Counted from the stretch's first letter, positions 54,022 through 62,774 are shown. The stretch is 64,000 bases of DNA from Pseudohalocynthiibacter aestuariivivens (GCF_011040495.1 NZ_CP049037.1:3534001-3598000); one strand, 5' to 3'. Translations and numbers: made by a program. Notes: generated by a model not told the origin, from the sequence alone.

Positions 54022-54570
54022 CTATTCGCTCAGCAGGTTTTCGCCCTTGCCGTCCCAGGATGCAGGGGCGCCGCGTGCAAGGCCGACCAGTTCATCTGCC
54101 AAGGCAAGGGTGAGGATGCCGAGGCCGAGCGCCACGGGCAATTGTGGTATCCAGATCGGAACTGACACCATGCCGGAACTGCGATCGCCGTATTCCAGCG
54201 ATTCCGCGACCAACAGCGCCATGTACCAAGTGGCATAGGCGGACATCATCAGAGCGATGGCGGTGACCAGCATTTCAAAGGCGCGTTGCGCGCCCTTTGA
54301 TAAACGCCCCAGCACCAGAGTTACGCGAATGTGGCCGCCCGCCCGCAGGCAGTAGGCCAATGCAAGAAAGGTCGAAGCGGCTAGAAAAAAGCCTGTGAAA
54401 TCTGAATAGGATGGTATCGTCAGGCCGATCGCATGGCCGGTAATGGCGGCTGAAACCTTATCCGCGAGGTTCAAACAAACCTGAGCAAAGACGAGCACGA
54501 CGATGGCTAGGATAAAGAACGCGGCCAGTGCGCCGGCGGCTTTGTAGATGAAATCAAGACTGCTTCGCAT
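54022..54570 (-). CDS. TRAP transporter small permease (DctQ family)
   Basis: A 182-residue protein with four transmembrane helices (GALAAFFILAIVVLVFAQVCL, FTGFFLAASTFLALAYCLRAGGHIRVTLVL, then two further). The RAGGHIRVTLVLGRLSKGAQRAFEM stretch is the family core. A strong terminator-like hairpin on this strand lies between the binding-protein gene and this one. Confidence 0.88.
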   Translation of the reverse strand: MRSSLDFIYKAAGALAAFFILAIVVLVFAQVCLNLADKVSAAITGHAIGLTIPSYSDFTGFFLAASTFLALAYCLRAGGHIRVTLVLGRLSKGAQRAFEMLVTAIALMMSAYATWYMALLVAESLEYGDRSSGMVSVPIWIPQLPVALGLGILTLALADELVGLARGAPASWDGKGENLLSE

Positions 54571-54593
54571 GACCGTCCCCCCCGTTGGTCAGG

Positions 54594-54627
54594 AAAAAAG
54601 TGGCCGGATGGTTTCCCTCCCGGCCAC
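54594..54627 (-). terminator. Terminator-like hairpin after the TRAP binding-protein gene
   Basis: On the minus strand GTGGCCGG and CCGGCCAC form a perfect 8-bp stem (54600-54607 with 54620-54627) around a 12-nt loop, followed by TTTTTT (54594-54599 on the plus strand as A). It separates the binding-protein gene from the permease genes. Confidence 0.78.
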
Positions 54628-54636
54628 GATGACAGA

Positions 54637-55608
54637 TTACTCTGCGTAGGCGCTTAGCAATGCTTCGCCATCGGCACCTGCCTTGGCTTTCCAGTTCTCC
54701 AGCATCGTGTCACCGATAGCGCGCAGGCCGGTCATCAACTCGTCAGATGGTTCCACCACTGTGATGCCGTTTTCCTTGAGAATGGCGACTTTCGCACTGG
54801 TTTCTGCCTTGCTCATTTCCCAACCACGGGTTTCTGCTGCGGCGGCTGCATCGAGAATGGCGGTCTGCGTCGCCTCATCGAGACGACGGAAGGCACGCTT
54901 GTTGACCACGACGATGTTCTTCGGGATCCAAGCCTGAATATCGGTGTAGTGCGTCAGGAAGTCCCACGCCTTGGAATTGGCGCCGGTGGAGGGCGAGGTA
55001 ATCATTGCCTCGACTCGACCTGTGCTGAATGCCTGCGGGATGTCGGGCACTTCGATCTGCGTCGGGGCAGCACCAGCGAGGTTGGCGAATTCTTCGAGTG
55101 TGGCGTTGTTGGTGCGGAACTTCAGCCCGGCGAGGTCAGCGACCGAATTGACCTCCTTGGTGGTATAAAGACCCTGCGGCGGCCATGGTACGGCATAAAG
55201 CGCCATCATGCCCTGTGCATCGAGCAACCCTTCGATCACATCCTTTTGCGCGGCCCAGAGACGTTCTGCATCCTCGTAGCTGGTCGCCAGAAACGGCAGC
55301 CCATCCGCGGCAAACGCGGGGTTGTCATTAGCCAGCAGGGACAGGAAAAACTCGCCCGCAGGCACCTGACCGCTGCGAACGGCTTTGCTGATTTCGGGGT
55401 GTTTGAACAGTGAGCCAGCCGAATGCACCTTGATTTCCAGCGCTCCATCGGTGGCCGCTGCCACGTCCTTGGCAAATTGATGGATGTTGACCGTATGGAA
55501 CGTCGCGTCCGGATAAGGCGTCGGCATATCCCAAGTATCGGCCTGCGCGGTGACGGCAAGACCAGCCAGCGCGGCAATCGCCCCGCCAAAATAACGTGAT
55601 ACGAACAT
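54637..55608 (-). CDS. TRAP transporter substrate-binding protein (DctP family)
   Basis: The 323-residue protein has a signal peptide (MFVSRYFGGAIAALAGLAVTAQA-DT) and DctP features: FHTVNIHQFAKDVAAATDGALEIKVHSAGSLFKHPEI in pieces, LAGLKFRTNNATLEEFANLAGA with the conserved Arg, and GRVEAMITSPSTGANSKAWDF. It is the first gene of the TRAP-PxpABC operon and faces a MarR-like gene. Linkage to PxpABC suggests a pyroglutamate-like carboxylate as ligand; that is inference. Confidence 0.9.
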   Translation of the reverse strand: MFVSRYFGGAIAALAGLAVTAQADTWDMPTPYPDATFHTVNIHQFAKDVAAATDGALEIKVHSAGSLFKHPEISKAVRSGQVPAGEFFLSLLANDNPAFAADGLPFLATSYEDAERLWAAQKDVIEGLLDAQGMMALYAVPWPPQGLYTTKEVNSVADLAGLKFRTNNATLEEFANLAGAAPTQIEVPDIPQAFSTGRVEAMITSPSTGANSKAWDFLTHYTDIQAWIPKNIVVVNKRAFRRLDEATQTAILDAAAAAETRGWEMSKAETSAKVAILKENGITVVEPSDELMTGLRAIGDTMLENWKAKAGADGEALLSAYAE

Positions 55609-55661
55609 CTGTTTTCTCCCTAGTGGTTTTGGTCGTTGTGATTGACGAGATGCTGACGATT

Positions 55662-55681
55662 TGTCAACGTTATGTCAACGT
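55662..55681. promoter_or_regulatory. TGTCAACGT direct repeats upstream of the TRAP-PxpABC operon
   Basis: TGTCAACGT occurs at 55662-55670 and 55673-55681, 11 bp apart, so both copies lie on the same helix face. Read on the minus strand each contains TTGACA, which could serve as a -35 element for the TRAP operon starting at 55608. Confidence 0.45.
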
Positions 55682-55810
55682 AAATGTGACGTAAGGGAAA
55701 TCTGCGATATCTAGTTGACAGGTAATAATTTTTCCCGGTCTTGATCCACCTTACGTTTCGCGTGGCCCAGAAAGTTGCGTTGATTAAACCCGATTTCCAT
55801 GACAAAATGT

Positions 55811-55834
55811 CGTTAAAACGTGAACGTTTTAACG
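55811..55834. promoter_or_regulatory. 24-bp perfect dyad before the MarR-like gene
   Basis: CGTTAAAACG (55811-55820) and CGTTTTAACG (55825-55834) form a perfect inverted repeat with a 4-bp spacer, ending 16 bp before the ATG of the regulator gene at 55851. The arms are themselves nearly palindromic. This is a likely autoregulatory operator. Confidence 0.65.
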
Positions 55835-55850
55835 TGAAGAGAGGCCGAGA

Positions 55851-56372
55851 ATGACCGAAAAGAACCCCGATGACCGCCGCATCGTTTCGTCCAGACATCT
55901 GGCAGAGGGCGAAGGGTGGGAACTGTCGGAGATGGAATTTGGTTTGATCATCATGTTCAATGCGTTCTCGCGTTGGATGACGCGATGCATGGCGGCCGCT
56001 GGGCAGAGGGACCTTAGTCCGCTGGATATCCTGATATTGCACAACGTCAATCATCGTGGTCGAGACAAGAGGCTGGCGGATATCAGCTTTCTACTCAATA
56101 TCGAGGATAGCCATACGGTCAACTACGGGCTGCGCAAACTCCTGAAGGCGGGCCTGCTTGTGTCGGAAAAACGCGGAAAAGAAGTGTTCTACCGAACCTC
56201 CGAAACCGGCAGCGCCCTGTGCGAGACTTATCGCAATGTGCGTCGACAATGCCTGCTGGAAGGCATGCCCGCCTCTGATCTGAGCGGGCCGGAGCTGCGA
56301 GAGTTTGCGCGTAGTTTGCGGACACTGTCCGGGCATTACGATCAGGCCAGCCGGGCCGCAGCATCGCTCTGA
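55851..56372 (+). CDS. MarR-like winged-helix transcriptional regulator
   Basis: A 173-residue winged-helix protein. LSPLDILILHNVNHRGRDKRLADISFLLNIEDSHTVNYGLRKLLKAGLLVSEKRGKEVFYRTSETG, taken in pieces, is the MarR-type DNA-binding core at about residues 58-122. The recognition helix is not a standard MarR sequence, so it may belong to a separate MarR-like subfamily. It is divergent from the TRAP-PxpABC operon, with a 24-bp dyad next to its own start, and probably controls both. Confidence 0.82.
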   Translation: MTEKNPDDRRIVSSRHLAEGEGWELSEMEFGLIIMFNAFSRWMTRCMAAAGQRDLSPLDILILHNVNHRGRDKRLADISFLLNIEDSHTVNYGLRKLLKAGLLVSEKRGKEVFYRTSETGSALCETYRNVRRQCLLEGMPASDLSGPELREFARSLRTLSGHYDQASRAAASL

Positions 56373-56457
56373 TCCGGGGGGCTCAGGTTGATCGCATCCA
56401 CACTTTGCAAACCTTGATGATCCTGCGCAGACTGCAAAGAGCTAGAAGGAATCCCAC

Positions 56458-56862
56458 ATGGCCACAGTTCCGCTGATCCAAGACCACGACGCAAGCGCAG
56501 AGGTGCAGGCGGTTTTTGACGACATCCGTGCAACACGCGGCAGTGACTTCATCAATAATTTCTGGCGCGCTCTGGCGCACGACCCGGAACTACTGCGCGC
56601 CACATGGGATCGACTGAAAGTTGTGATGGGGCCGGGCACGCTTGATCCACTGGTCAAGGAAATGATTTATATCGCTGTCTCGACTGCCAACGGATGCAGT
56701 TACTGCATCCATTCCCATACAGCCGCAGCCGAAGCAAAGGGCATGACGCCTGAACAGCATGGAGAACTGCTGAGTGTGATCGGCATGGCCAGCACGACCA
56801 ATGCGCTGGTCACGGGCTTGCAGGTGCCTGTGGATTCGGCATTCGAGAAAGATGGCGCGTAA
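56458..56862 (+). CDS. AhpD-like/carboxymuconolactone decarboxylase-family protein
   Basis: The 134-residue protein has the AhpD-type redox motif Cys80-x-x-Cys83-x3-His87 (NGCSYCIHSH) with Glu68 upstream. It starts at ATG 56458 after AGAAGGAAT. Family members reduce peroxides or act as small thiol oxidoreductases; true carboxymuconolactone decarboxylases lack the Cys pair. It may deal with peroxide formed by the many flavin oxidases nearby, but this is only contextual. It stands apart from its neighbours by about 80 bp on both sides. Confidence 0.85.
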   Translation: MATVPLIQDHDASAEVQAVFDDIRATRGSDFINNFWRALAHDPELLRATWDRLKVVMGPGTLDPLVKEMIYIAVSTANGCSYCIHSHTAAAEAKGMTPEQHGELLSVIGMASTTNALVTGLQVPVDSAFEKDGA

Positions 56863-56934
56863 GCCACAGGTATGTCCTGTGTTGTCTGAGGATCGGGGCA
56901 ACTAGCCCAGACTGTTTCGGTTGAGTACACAACA

Positions 56935-57654
56935 ATGCGAATTCTGATCATCCAACATGATACATCCGGTCATGCCGGACGGTTTCGGCGTCTGTTCACG
57001 GCACACGGTATCCGCGTGACAGCCATCATTGCACCAAAGACGACTGAATGGCCCGCTCTCGACAGTTTTGACGCGCTTTGGGTCATGGGCGGAGCGATGC
57101 AATTGTGGGAGACAGAGGCGCATCCGTGGCTCACATCCGAGATCGCGTTTATCAAACAGTGCGTTTTGGCAGCGGGTAAGCCATATTTCGGCGTTTGCTT
57201 TGGTCATCAGCTATTGGCCGTGGCCTGCGGCGGTCAGGTCGGCGCGGCGCAGACGCGTGAGTTCGGCCTGTTGTCGATCAAAGGAGGTGACGCAGTGCTG
57301 GGCGGTGACGGCACGGACCATCGCGAAGTGTTTCAATGGCACAGCGCCGAAGTCAATGCGATGCCGCCGGGATTCCACTCCGGTTGGCGCAGTCCGGATT
57401 GCGCGCATCAGACCATGCAGGGTCCAAATGGCGTGCATTCGGTACAGTTCCATCCGGAGGTGGATGTGGCGACGTTACAGGACTGGTATGCCGTGCCGGG
57501 CGTGATCGATGATCTGGTTGCGATTGGTGGGGCCTCTTTGCCCGATAGATTGCTGGCTGATTTCAAGGAAAGGACTGGACAGCAGGAGGTGATGGCCGAA
57601 GAGTTGTTCGGCAATTGGTTGCGCGGGGCGAAGCTTCGCCTCGGGGAACGGTGA
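56935..57654 (+). CDS. Class I glutamine amidotransferase-like protein
   Basis: A 239-residue GATase with nucleophile Cys88 in FGVCFGHQLLA and the His173/Glu175 pair in QFHPEVD. The fold matches the GMP-synthase-like stand-alone GATase group (MRILIIQHDTSGHAGRFRRL at the start). It may hydrolyse a gamma-glutamyl amide, as in stand-alone relatives, or donate ammonia to an unknown partner; no synthetase is adjacent. A gamma-glutamyl-amine role would fit the amine catabolism region, without direct proof. Confidence 0.83.
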   Translation: MRILIIQHDTSGHAGRFRRLFTAHGIRVTAIIAPKTTEWPALDSFDALWVMGGAMQLWETEAHPWLTSEIAFIKQCVLAAGKPYFGVCFGHQLLAVACGGQVGAAQTREFGLLSIKGGDAVLGGDGTDHREVFQWHSAEVNAMPPGFHSGWRSPDCAHQTMQGPNGVHSVQFHPEVDVATLQDWYAVPGVIDDLVAIGGASLPDRLLADFKERTGQQEVMAEELFGNWLRGAKLRLGER

Positions 57655-57676
57655 GGGTGCGGCCGTTCGGTTGGCG

Positions 57677-59707
57677 CTAAAGCCGCGAACAGAGGCGCGC
57701 TGCATCAAGGATTGCCGCGTGTATATCACGCGATGAAACGGCGTCGCCAATACGGTACAGATCATAGCCGTCTGCATCACTGACCGGTTGCGGCTGGGTG
57801 TTGATCATCGCGACTTGATCGATCACACCTCCGTTGCGGGCACCGGGCGCAAGTGTGTGATAAAGCTCATCAACAGGCAGCGTGCCATGTTCGTAAACAA
57901 GCTGGTCGCATTCGAGCATCTGGACGTCACCCGAATAGGTGTTTTCCATCGTTAGCCGCAGGCGGTTGTCGTTGCGCTCTATCCTGCGCAGCTTGAGATC
58001 AGGCCGCAGCGTGACCTTGGCCTGATAGAGCGCGCGCATCGAGAGCGGGCGTTCGATCGGGCTCATTTCGGCACCGGCAGTGCTGTCGGGGGTGGCGTAG
58101 GTCATGCGGCCATCGCTCCGTGCGGCCAAAGTGTGTGCGCCTGAAATCCCTGCGACGGTTCCGGTTCCGTCATAGAACACTGTTTCGCCTTCCAACGGGG
58201 TTGGCGTTTCCAAGGCCTCCCACAGCGGAGTGCCCAATTCTGCACCGGGGATGTCCTCTAACGCGTCGGGGACGCCGCCAGTGGCGATGATCACGGTGTC
58301 CGGTGTTGTCTGGGTGATCGTGTCCTCGTCAGCGTAGCAGTTGTAGCGGATGGTGGCGCTCAGTCGTTCCAGCTCGGACACGCGCCAGTCGATGATGCCC
58401 TTCAGATCGCGCCGCTGGTCCATCATCGCAGCGGTCAGAATCTGCCCGCCAGCCTTTGGCGCAGCCTCCAACAGCGTCACGATATGGCCGCGCTCGGCGC
58501 ATATCCGCGCCGCTTCCAGCCCGCCCGGGCCGGCACCCACAACGGTGACGCGGCGAGGCTGCGCACTTGGCTCGATGCGGTGGGGAATGGTGGCCTCGCG
58601 ACCGATGGCCGGGTTGTGAATGCAACTGCCGTGCCACGAACAATAGGTGGCACCGACGCAAGGACGAATTTGCTCTTCGACCCCATCGCCCAGTTTGCGG
58701 GCGATATGCGGGTCCGCGATATGCGCGCGGGTCATGCCCACGAGGTCCACATGTCCTTCGCTGACCGCATGTCGCGCCGTGGCCATGTCATTGATACGTG
58801 CCGCGTGAAAAACCGGCAGGCCGACATGCTGTCGGAACGCCGCCACCGGGCGCAGCTGTGGGGCCAGCCCCAGCGCCATACCGGGCATGTACCGCGCTAG
58901 CCCGACTTCGGTATCGATACGCCCATAGCCAAAGTTGAAAAAGTCGATCAGGCCGGATTGCTCATAGATGCGCGCCATCTCGACATATTCATCATCGCTC
59001 ATGTCGCCATTGTCGCCTTCGCCTACCACCATGCGGATACCGACAAGAAACCGTTCACCCACGTGGCGGCGGATTTCCTCCAGTGCCATGAGGCCGAACC
59101 GTGCACGGTTCTGGATGTTGCCGCCGAAGTCGTCAGTGCGCCGATTGATGCCCGGCGACCAGAACTGGCCGATGAGGTGCCCAGTGATATGCAGTTCGCA
59201 GCCGTCTAACCCGCCCTCATAGCAGCGGCGCGCGGCCTGACCGAAATCCTCAATCACGCGCGTGATGTCCGCGCGGTCCATTTCCTTGGTAAATCCTCGG
59301 TGTAGTGGTTCGCGAAACCGAGACGGCGATACGGTCGGTAGCCAGTTATCGCCACGCCAGACGCTGCGCCCGCCAAGATGGGTCAACTGACACATGATCG
59401 CGCTTCCATGCCGATGCACACGGTCGGCAAATTCGCGGAAATAGGGGATCACCCCATCGTCGCGCGCGTTAAGCTGAGCAAAGGTGTTGGCGCTGTCGCG
59501 CGACACGTTGGTCGAGCCGCCGAACATCGTCAGGCCGATACCCCCCTTGGCCTTTTCCTCGTGGTAGAGTTGGTAGCGTTCCGCCGGCATGCCGTCTTCG
59601 CCAAATCCAATGGCGTGGCTGGTGCTCATGATCCGATTACGCAAATTCAGATGACCAATCTGGAACGGTTGCAGCAGTGGATCAGTGTGCGGATTGGATG
59701 CGTCCAT
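57677..59707 (-). CDS. N-methylproline demethylase-like (StcD-type) NADH:flavin oxidoreductase
   Basis: Start at ATG 59707, preceded by GGAG; an upstream in-frame TTG at 59740 is less likely. The 676 residues are an Old Yellow Enzyme/TMADH-type barrel (LLQPFQIGHLNLRNRIMSTSHAIGFG) plus a C-terminal dinucleotide-binding half (VTVVGAGPGGLEAARICAERG). The FMN cysteine seen in the paralogue is absent. The Fe-S region reads CVGATYCSWHGSCIHNP, giving three cysteines where four are usual. Size and motif wording fit StcD of Sinorhizobium (probable N-methylproline demethylase). The substrate may be N-methylproline or a related secondary amine. Confidence 0.8.
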   Translation of the reverse strand: MDASNPHTDPLLQPFQIGHLNLRNRIMSTSHAIGFGEDGMPAERYQLYHEEKAKGGIGLTMFGGSTNVSRDSANTFAQLNARDDGVIPYFREFADRVHRHGSAIMCQLTHLGGRSVWRGDNWLPTVSPSRFREPLHRGFTKEMDRADITRVIEDFGQAARRCYEGGLDGCELHITGHLIGQFWSPGINRRTDDFGGNIQNRARFGLMALEEIRRHVGERFLVGIRMVVGEGDNGDMSDDEYVEMARIYEQSGLIDFFNFGYGRIDTEVGLARYMPGMALGLAPQLRPVAAFRQHVGLPVFHAARINDMATARHAVSEGHVDLVGMTRAHIADPHIARKLGDGVEEQIRPCVGATYCSWHGSCIHNPAIGREATIPHRIEPSAQPRRVTVVGAGPGGLEAARICAERGHIVTLLEAAPKAGGQILTAAMMDQRRDLKGIIDWRVSELERLSATIRYNCYADEDTITQTTPDTVIIATGGVPDALEDIPGAELGTPLWEALETPTPLEGETVFYDGTGTVAGISGAHTLAARSDGRMTYATPDSTAGAEMSPIERPLSMRALYQAKVTLRPDLKLRRIERNDNRLRLTMENTYSGDVQMLECDQLVYEHGTLPVDELYHTLAPGARNGGVIDQVAMINTQPQPVSDADGYDLYRIGDAVSSRDIHAAILDAARLCSRL

Positions 59708-59848
59708 GATGTGCGACTCCGGGTCTGGGGTGATGGTCAAGTCTGAGCACGGAGCGCCGCTGGCGCAAAGCGGTTTTTCAATGTGGCCGCGCCACAGGGC
59801 TGTGATAGGGTCAACATCATTGAGCTATTCTGAGGTTGCAGTTCCCAA

Positions 59849-60763
59849 ATGTCTGATCGTCCCCAAAGTATTGATGAAACGCTTGGCTTACTGGCGGCGC
59901 AGAACTACGTCTGCGGGCGGGATTTGGGCACGGTGGCGTTTCTCGCACTTAGCCTCGGCAAGCCGCTTTTTCTCGAAGGTGAGGCCGGTGTTGGCAAGAC
60001 CGAGATTGCCAAGGCGATCGCAACAGCACTGGGTCGGCGGTTGATTCGGTTGCAATGCTACGAGGGACTGGATGCGGCATCGGCGATCTATGAATGGAAC
60101 TTTGCCGCACAGATGGTCGCAATTCGCACGGCCGAGGCGACAGGCAGCGCGGACCGTGGCGCGCTACAGTCCGAACTGTTCTCGGATGATTACCTGATCC
60201 GGCGTCCGCTGCTTGAGGCGATGGAGCAGCACGAAGGTGGCCCGCCGGTCCTGCTGATCGACGAGGTGGACCGCACCGATGCGCCATTCGAAGCCTTTCT
60301 GCTGGAGGCGCTGTCGGATTTTCAGGTTACGATTCCCGAACTGGGCACGATCAAGGCCGCCGAGCCGCCTATCGTCATCCTGACCTCGAACCGCACACGA
60401 GAGGTGCACGATGCCCTGAAACGCAGGTGCCTCTATCATTGGGTGGACTATCCCGACTATGCGCGTGAACTGGAAATCCTGATGGCACGCGTGCCCGAAT
60501 GCGCGGCAGTACTGTCGGCCGAAATCGTGGCCTTCATCCAGCGACTGCGCGGCGAGGATTTGTTCAAGAATCCCGGCGTAGCTGAAATGGTGGACTGGGC
60601 GCGATGTCTCGTTGCGCTCGATGCTGTGGCGCTTTCACCCGAGATGGTATCGGATACGCTGGGTGCGGTGCTGAAATATCAGGATGACATCGCGAAAATC
60701 GCCGGATCCGAAGCATCTCGCATTCTGGATAGTGCGCGCGCGGATCTGGCCAAAGCGTCCTGA
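59849..60763 (+). CDS. MoxR-family AAA+ ATPase
   Basis: The 304-residue ATPase has Walker A at about 44-51 (GEAGVGKT), Walker B (PPVLLIDEVDR) and sensor region (VILTSNRTREVHDALKRRCLYHWVDYP). The sequence resembles CoxD-type MoxR proteins, which assist assembly or cofactor maturation of metalloenzymes together with a VWA partner. It is followed one base later by the VWA gene. No molybdenum hydroxylase or CO dehydrogenase gene is in the window. Confidence 0.88.
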   Translation: MSDRPQSIDETLGLLAAQNYVCGRDLGTVAFLALSLGKPLFLEGEAGVGKTEIAKAIATALGRRLIRLQCYEGLDAASAIYEWNFAAQMVAIRTAEATGSADRGALQSELFSDDYLIRRPLLEAMEQHEGGPPVLLIDEVDRTDAPFEAFLLEALSDFQVTIPELGTIKAAEPPIVILTSNRTREVHDALKRRCLYHWVDYPDYARELEILMARVPECAAVLSAEIVAFIQRLRGEDLFKNPGVAEMVDWARCLVALDAVALSPEMVSDTLGAVLKYQDDIAKIAGSEASRILDSARADLAKAS

Positions 60764-60764
60764 A

Positions 60765-61997
60765 ATGACCGCGACTCTACCAGAGACGGACGGACGGCTG
60801 GCGCAGAACATCGTGCATTTCGCCCGCGCATTGCGAAAGGCGGGTGTCAATGTCGGCACGGCACAGATGCACGTCGCAGTCGAGGCGGTTGAACGCGCCG
60901 GGTTCACCAAGCGGCAGGATTTTTATCACACGTTGCGCGCCTGCTTGGTTACGCGGCCCGAACATCTGGAGACGTATCATCAGGTCTTTGCCTTCTTCTG
61001 GCGCGATCCGGATTATCTGGAACGGATGATGAAGATGATGCTGCCATTGGTGCAGACGATGGGCGGCGAGGATGAGGCACAGCCGAAACCCGCAGAGCGT
61101 CGTGCCGCCGAGGCATTGAGCGAAGCGCAGGCGCGTCAGCCACAAGCGCCTGACCGAGAAGAGGTCGAGGTTGACGCCTCATTCAGCTGGTCGGAGCACG
61201 AAAAGTTCCGCCAACTGGATTTTGAGCAGATGAGCGCAGCCGAAATCCGGCAGGCGTCACGGATGATGCGCACGCTTCGGCTGCCGGTCGATCCGATGCT
61301 GACCCGTCGCTGCACCCCAAGCGGATATGGGCGCATCCCGGACACGCGGCAGATGTTGCGCCGCGCCATGCGTCGGGGCGGCGAAATGCATACGATGTCC
61401 TTCAAACAGCCGCGCAAACGTCCGCCGGATTTGGTGGCGCTTTGCGATATTTCGGGATCAATGTCGGTTTATTCGCGCATGATGATGCATTTTCTCCATG
61501 CGCTGACCTGGGCACCGAACCCCGGATGGGGGCATGTGCATGGCTTCACCTTTGGCACGCAGCTGACGAATGTGACCCGCGCGCTGCACCTGCGCGACGT
61601 TGATCTGGCGTTGCAGGCGGCGGGGCAGGATGCACCCGATTGGCAGGGGGGCACCCGCATTGGTGAGGCCTTTCTGCAATTTAATCGCGATTGGTCACGC
61701 CGGGTATTGGGGCAGGGGGCGGCGGTGCTGTTGATCACGGACGGGCTGGAACGTGGCGACACCGCGCTGTTGGAAACGCAGGTAGAGCGGTTGGCCCGCT
61801 CGTGTCGCAAGCTGATCTGGCTCAACCCGCTGTTGCGCTGGGATGGGTTCGCGCCAAAGGCGGCAGGTATTCGTGCAATCCTGCCCCATGTCGGCAGCTT
61901 CCACGCGTGCCATTCGCTGGATGCGATGTCGGATCTGGCACACGCCTTGGATGGTTCGGGGGAGAAGCCGCGCCTTATGCGCGCAATGCGCGACTAG
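60765..61997 (+). CDS. VWA-domain protein (CoxE-like)
   Basis: Start at ATG 60765, one base after the MoxR stop; an upstream in-frame codon lies inside the MoxR gene. The 410-residue protein has an N-terminal alpha-helical part, a variable acidic linker and a C-terminal VWA domain with the MIDAS motif ALCDISGSMSVYSRMM. The pattern fits CoxE proteins. It probably works with the MoxR protein as a chaperone for an oxidoreductase elsewhere. The target enzyme is not identified. Confidence 0.85.
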   Translation: MTATLPETDGRLAQNIVHFARALRKAGVNVGTAQMHVAVEAVERAGFTKRQDFYHTLRACLVTRPEHLETYHQVFAFFWRDPDYLERMMKMMLPLVQTMGGEDEAQPKPAERRAAEALSEAQARQPQAPDREEVEVDASFSWSEHEKFRQLDFEQMSAAEIRQASRMMRTLRLPVDPMLTRRCTPSGYGRIPDTRQMLRRAMRRGGEMHTMSFKQPRKRPPDLVALCDISGSMSVYSRMMMHFLHALTWAPNPGWGHVHGFTFGTQLTNVTRALHLRDVDLALQAAGQDAPDWQGGTRIGEAFLQFNRDWSRRVLGQGAAVLLITDGLERGDTALLETQVERLARSCRKLIWLNPLLRWDGFAPKAAGIRAILPHVGSFHACHSLDAMSDLAHALDGSGEKPRLMRAMRD

Positions 61998-62018
61998 ACG
62001 ACGGGCGGCTCCGACACA

Positions 62019-62765
62019 TCAGATGCAACGCCCGCCATCGACCTCCATGCAGACGCCGGTTATCATGCTGGCCTCGTCCGAGCATAGGAACGCGGCGGCA
62101 TTGCCCATGTCGTCCGGGGTCGAGAACCGCCCCATCGGAATCGTTGACAGAAATTTCGCCCGCATTTCGGGGGTATCCTCGCCCAAAAAACTCTTCAGCA
62201 GCGGGGTCTCGCCCGCGACGGGGTTAATCGCGTTTACACGCACCCCAGCTGGTGCCAGTTCGACCGCCATTGCCTTGGTCGCGGTGATCATCCACCCTTT
62301 TGAGGCGTTGTACCAGTTTAGCCGTGGGCGGGGACTGACACCTGCGGTCGAGGCGACATTCAGGATCGCACCGCCGTGTTGTGCCTTCATCAGTGGCACG
62401 ATGCAGCGTGCGGTCAGGTAGACGGATTTGCAGTTGACCGCGAACACCCTGTCGAAGTCATCTTCGCTCACATCCTCCAGAGGGGTCGGCAGATGGGTGG
62501 TGCCGGCATTGTTCACCAGAATGTCGATCCGGCCCAAAGTATCAACCGTGGCCTGTGCCAGCGCCTGTACGCTGACCCGGTCGGATACATCAGCGCGGAT
62601 CACCTGCGCCTGTGTGCCCAAGTCGCGGGCCAGACTTTCGGCCATGTCCAGATTTAGATCAGCTATCATCACCCGTGCGCCTTCGGCGATGAACTTGCGC
62701 ACGATGCCCGCGCCAAAGCCCGATGCCCCGCCGGTGACTATGGCTGTTTTTCCGCTTAACCTCAT
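62019..62765 (-). CDS. Short-chain dehydrogenase/reductase (SDR)
   Basis: A classical SDR of 248 residues: TGGASGFGAGI cofactor loop at 11-21, NNAG at 85-88 and the Ser139-Tyr152-x3-Lys156 triad (STAG, WYNASK). Asp36 after the second strand (IADLN) suggests NAD(H) preference. Substrate unknown; it may oxidise an alcohol handed on to the aldehyde dehydrogenase encoded just upstream on the same strand, nine bases away. Confidence 0.88.
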   Translation of the reverse strand: MRLSGKTAIVTGGASGFGAGIVRKFIAEGARVMIADLNLDMAESLARDLGTQAQVIRADVSDRVSVQALAQATVDTLGRIDILVNNAGTTHLPTPLEDVSEDDFDRVFAVNCKSVYLTARCIVPLMKAQHGGAILNVASTAGVSPRPRLNWYNASKGWMITATKAMAVELAPAGVRVNAINPVAGETPLLKSFLGEDTPEMRAKFLSTIPMGRFSTPDDMGNAAAFLCSDEASMITGVCMEVDGGRCI

Positions 62766-62774
62766 CCGTTTTCC

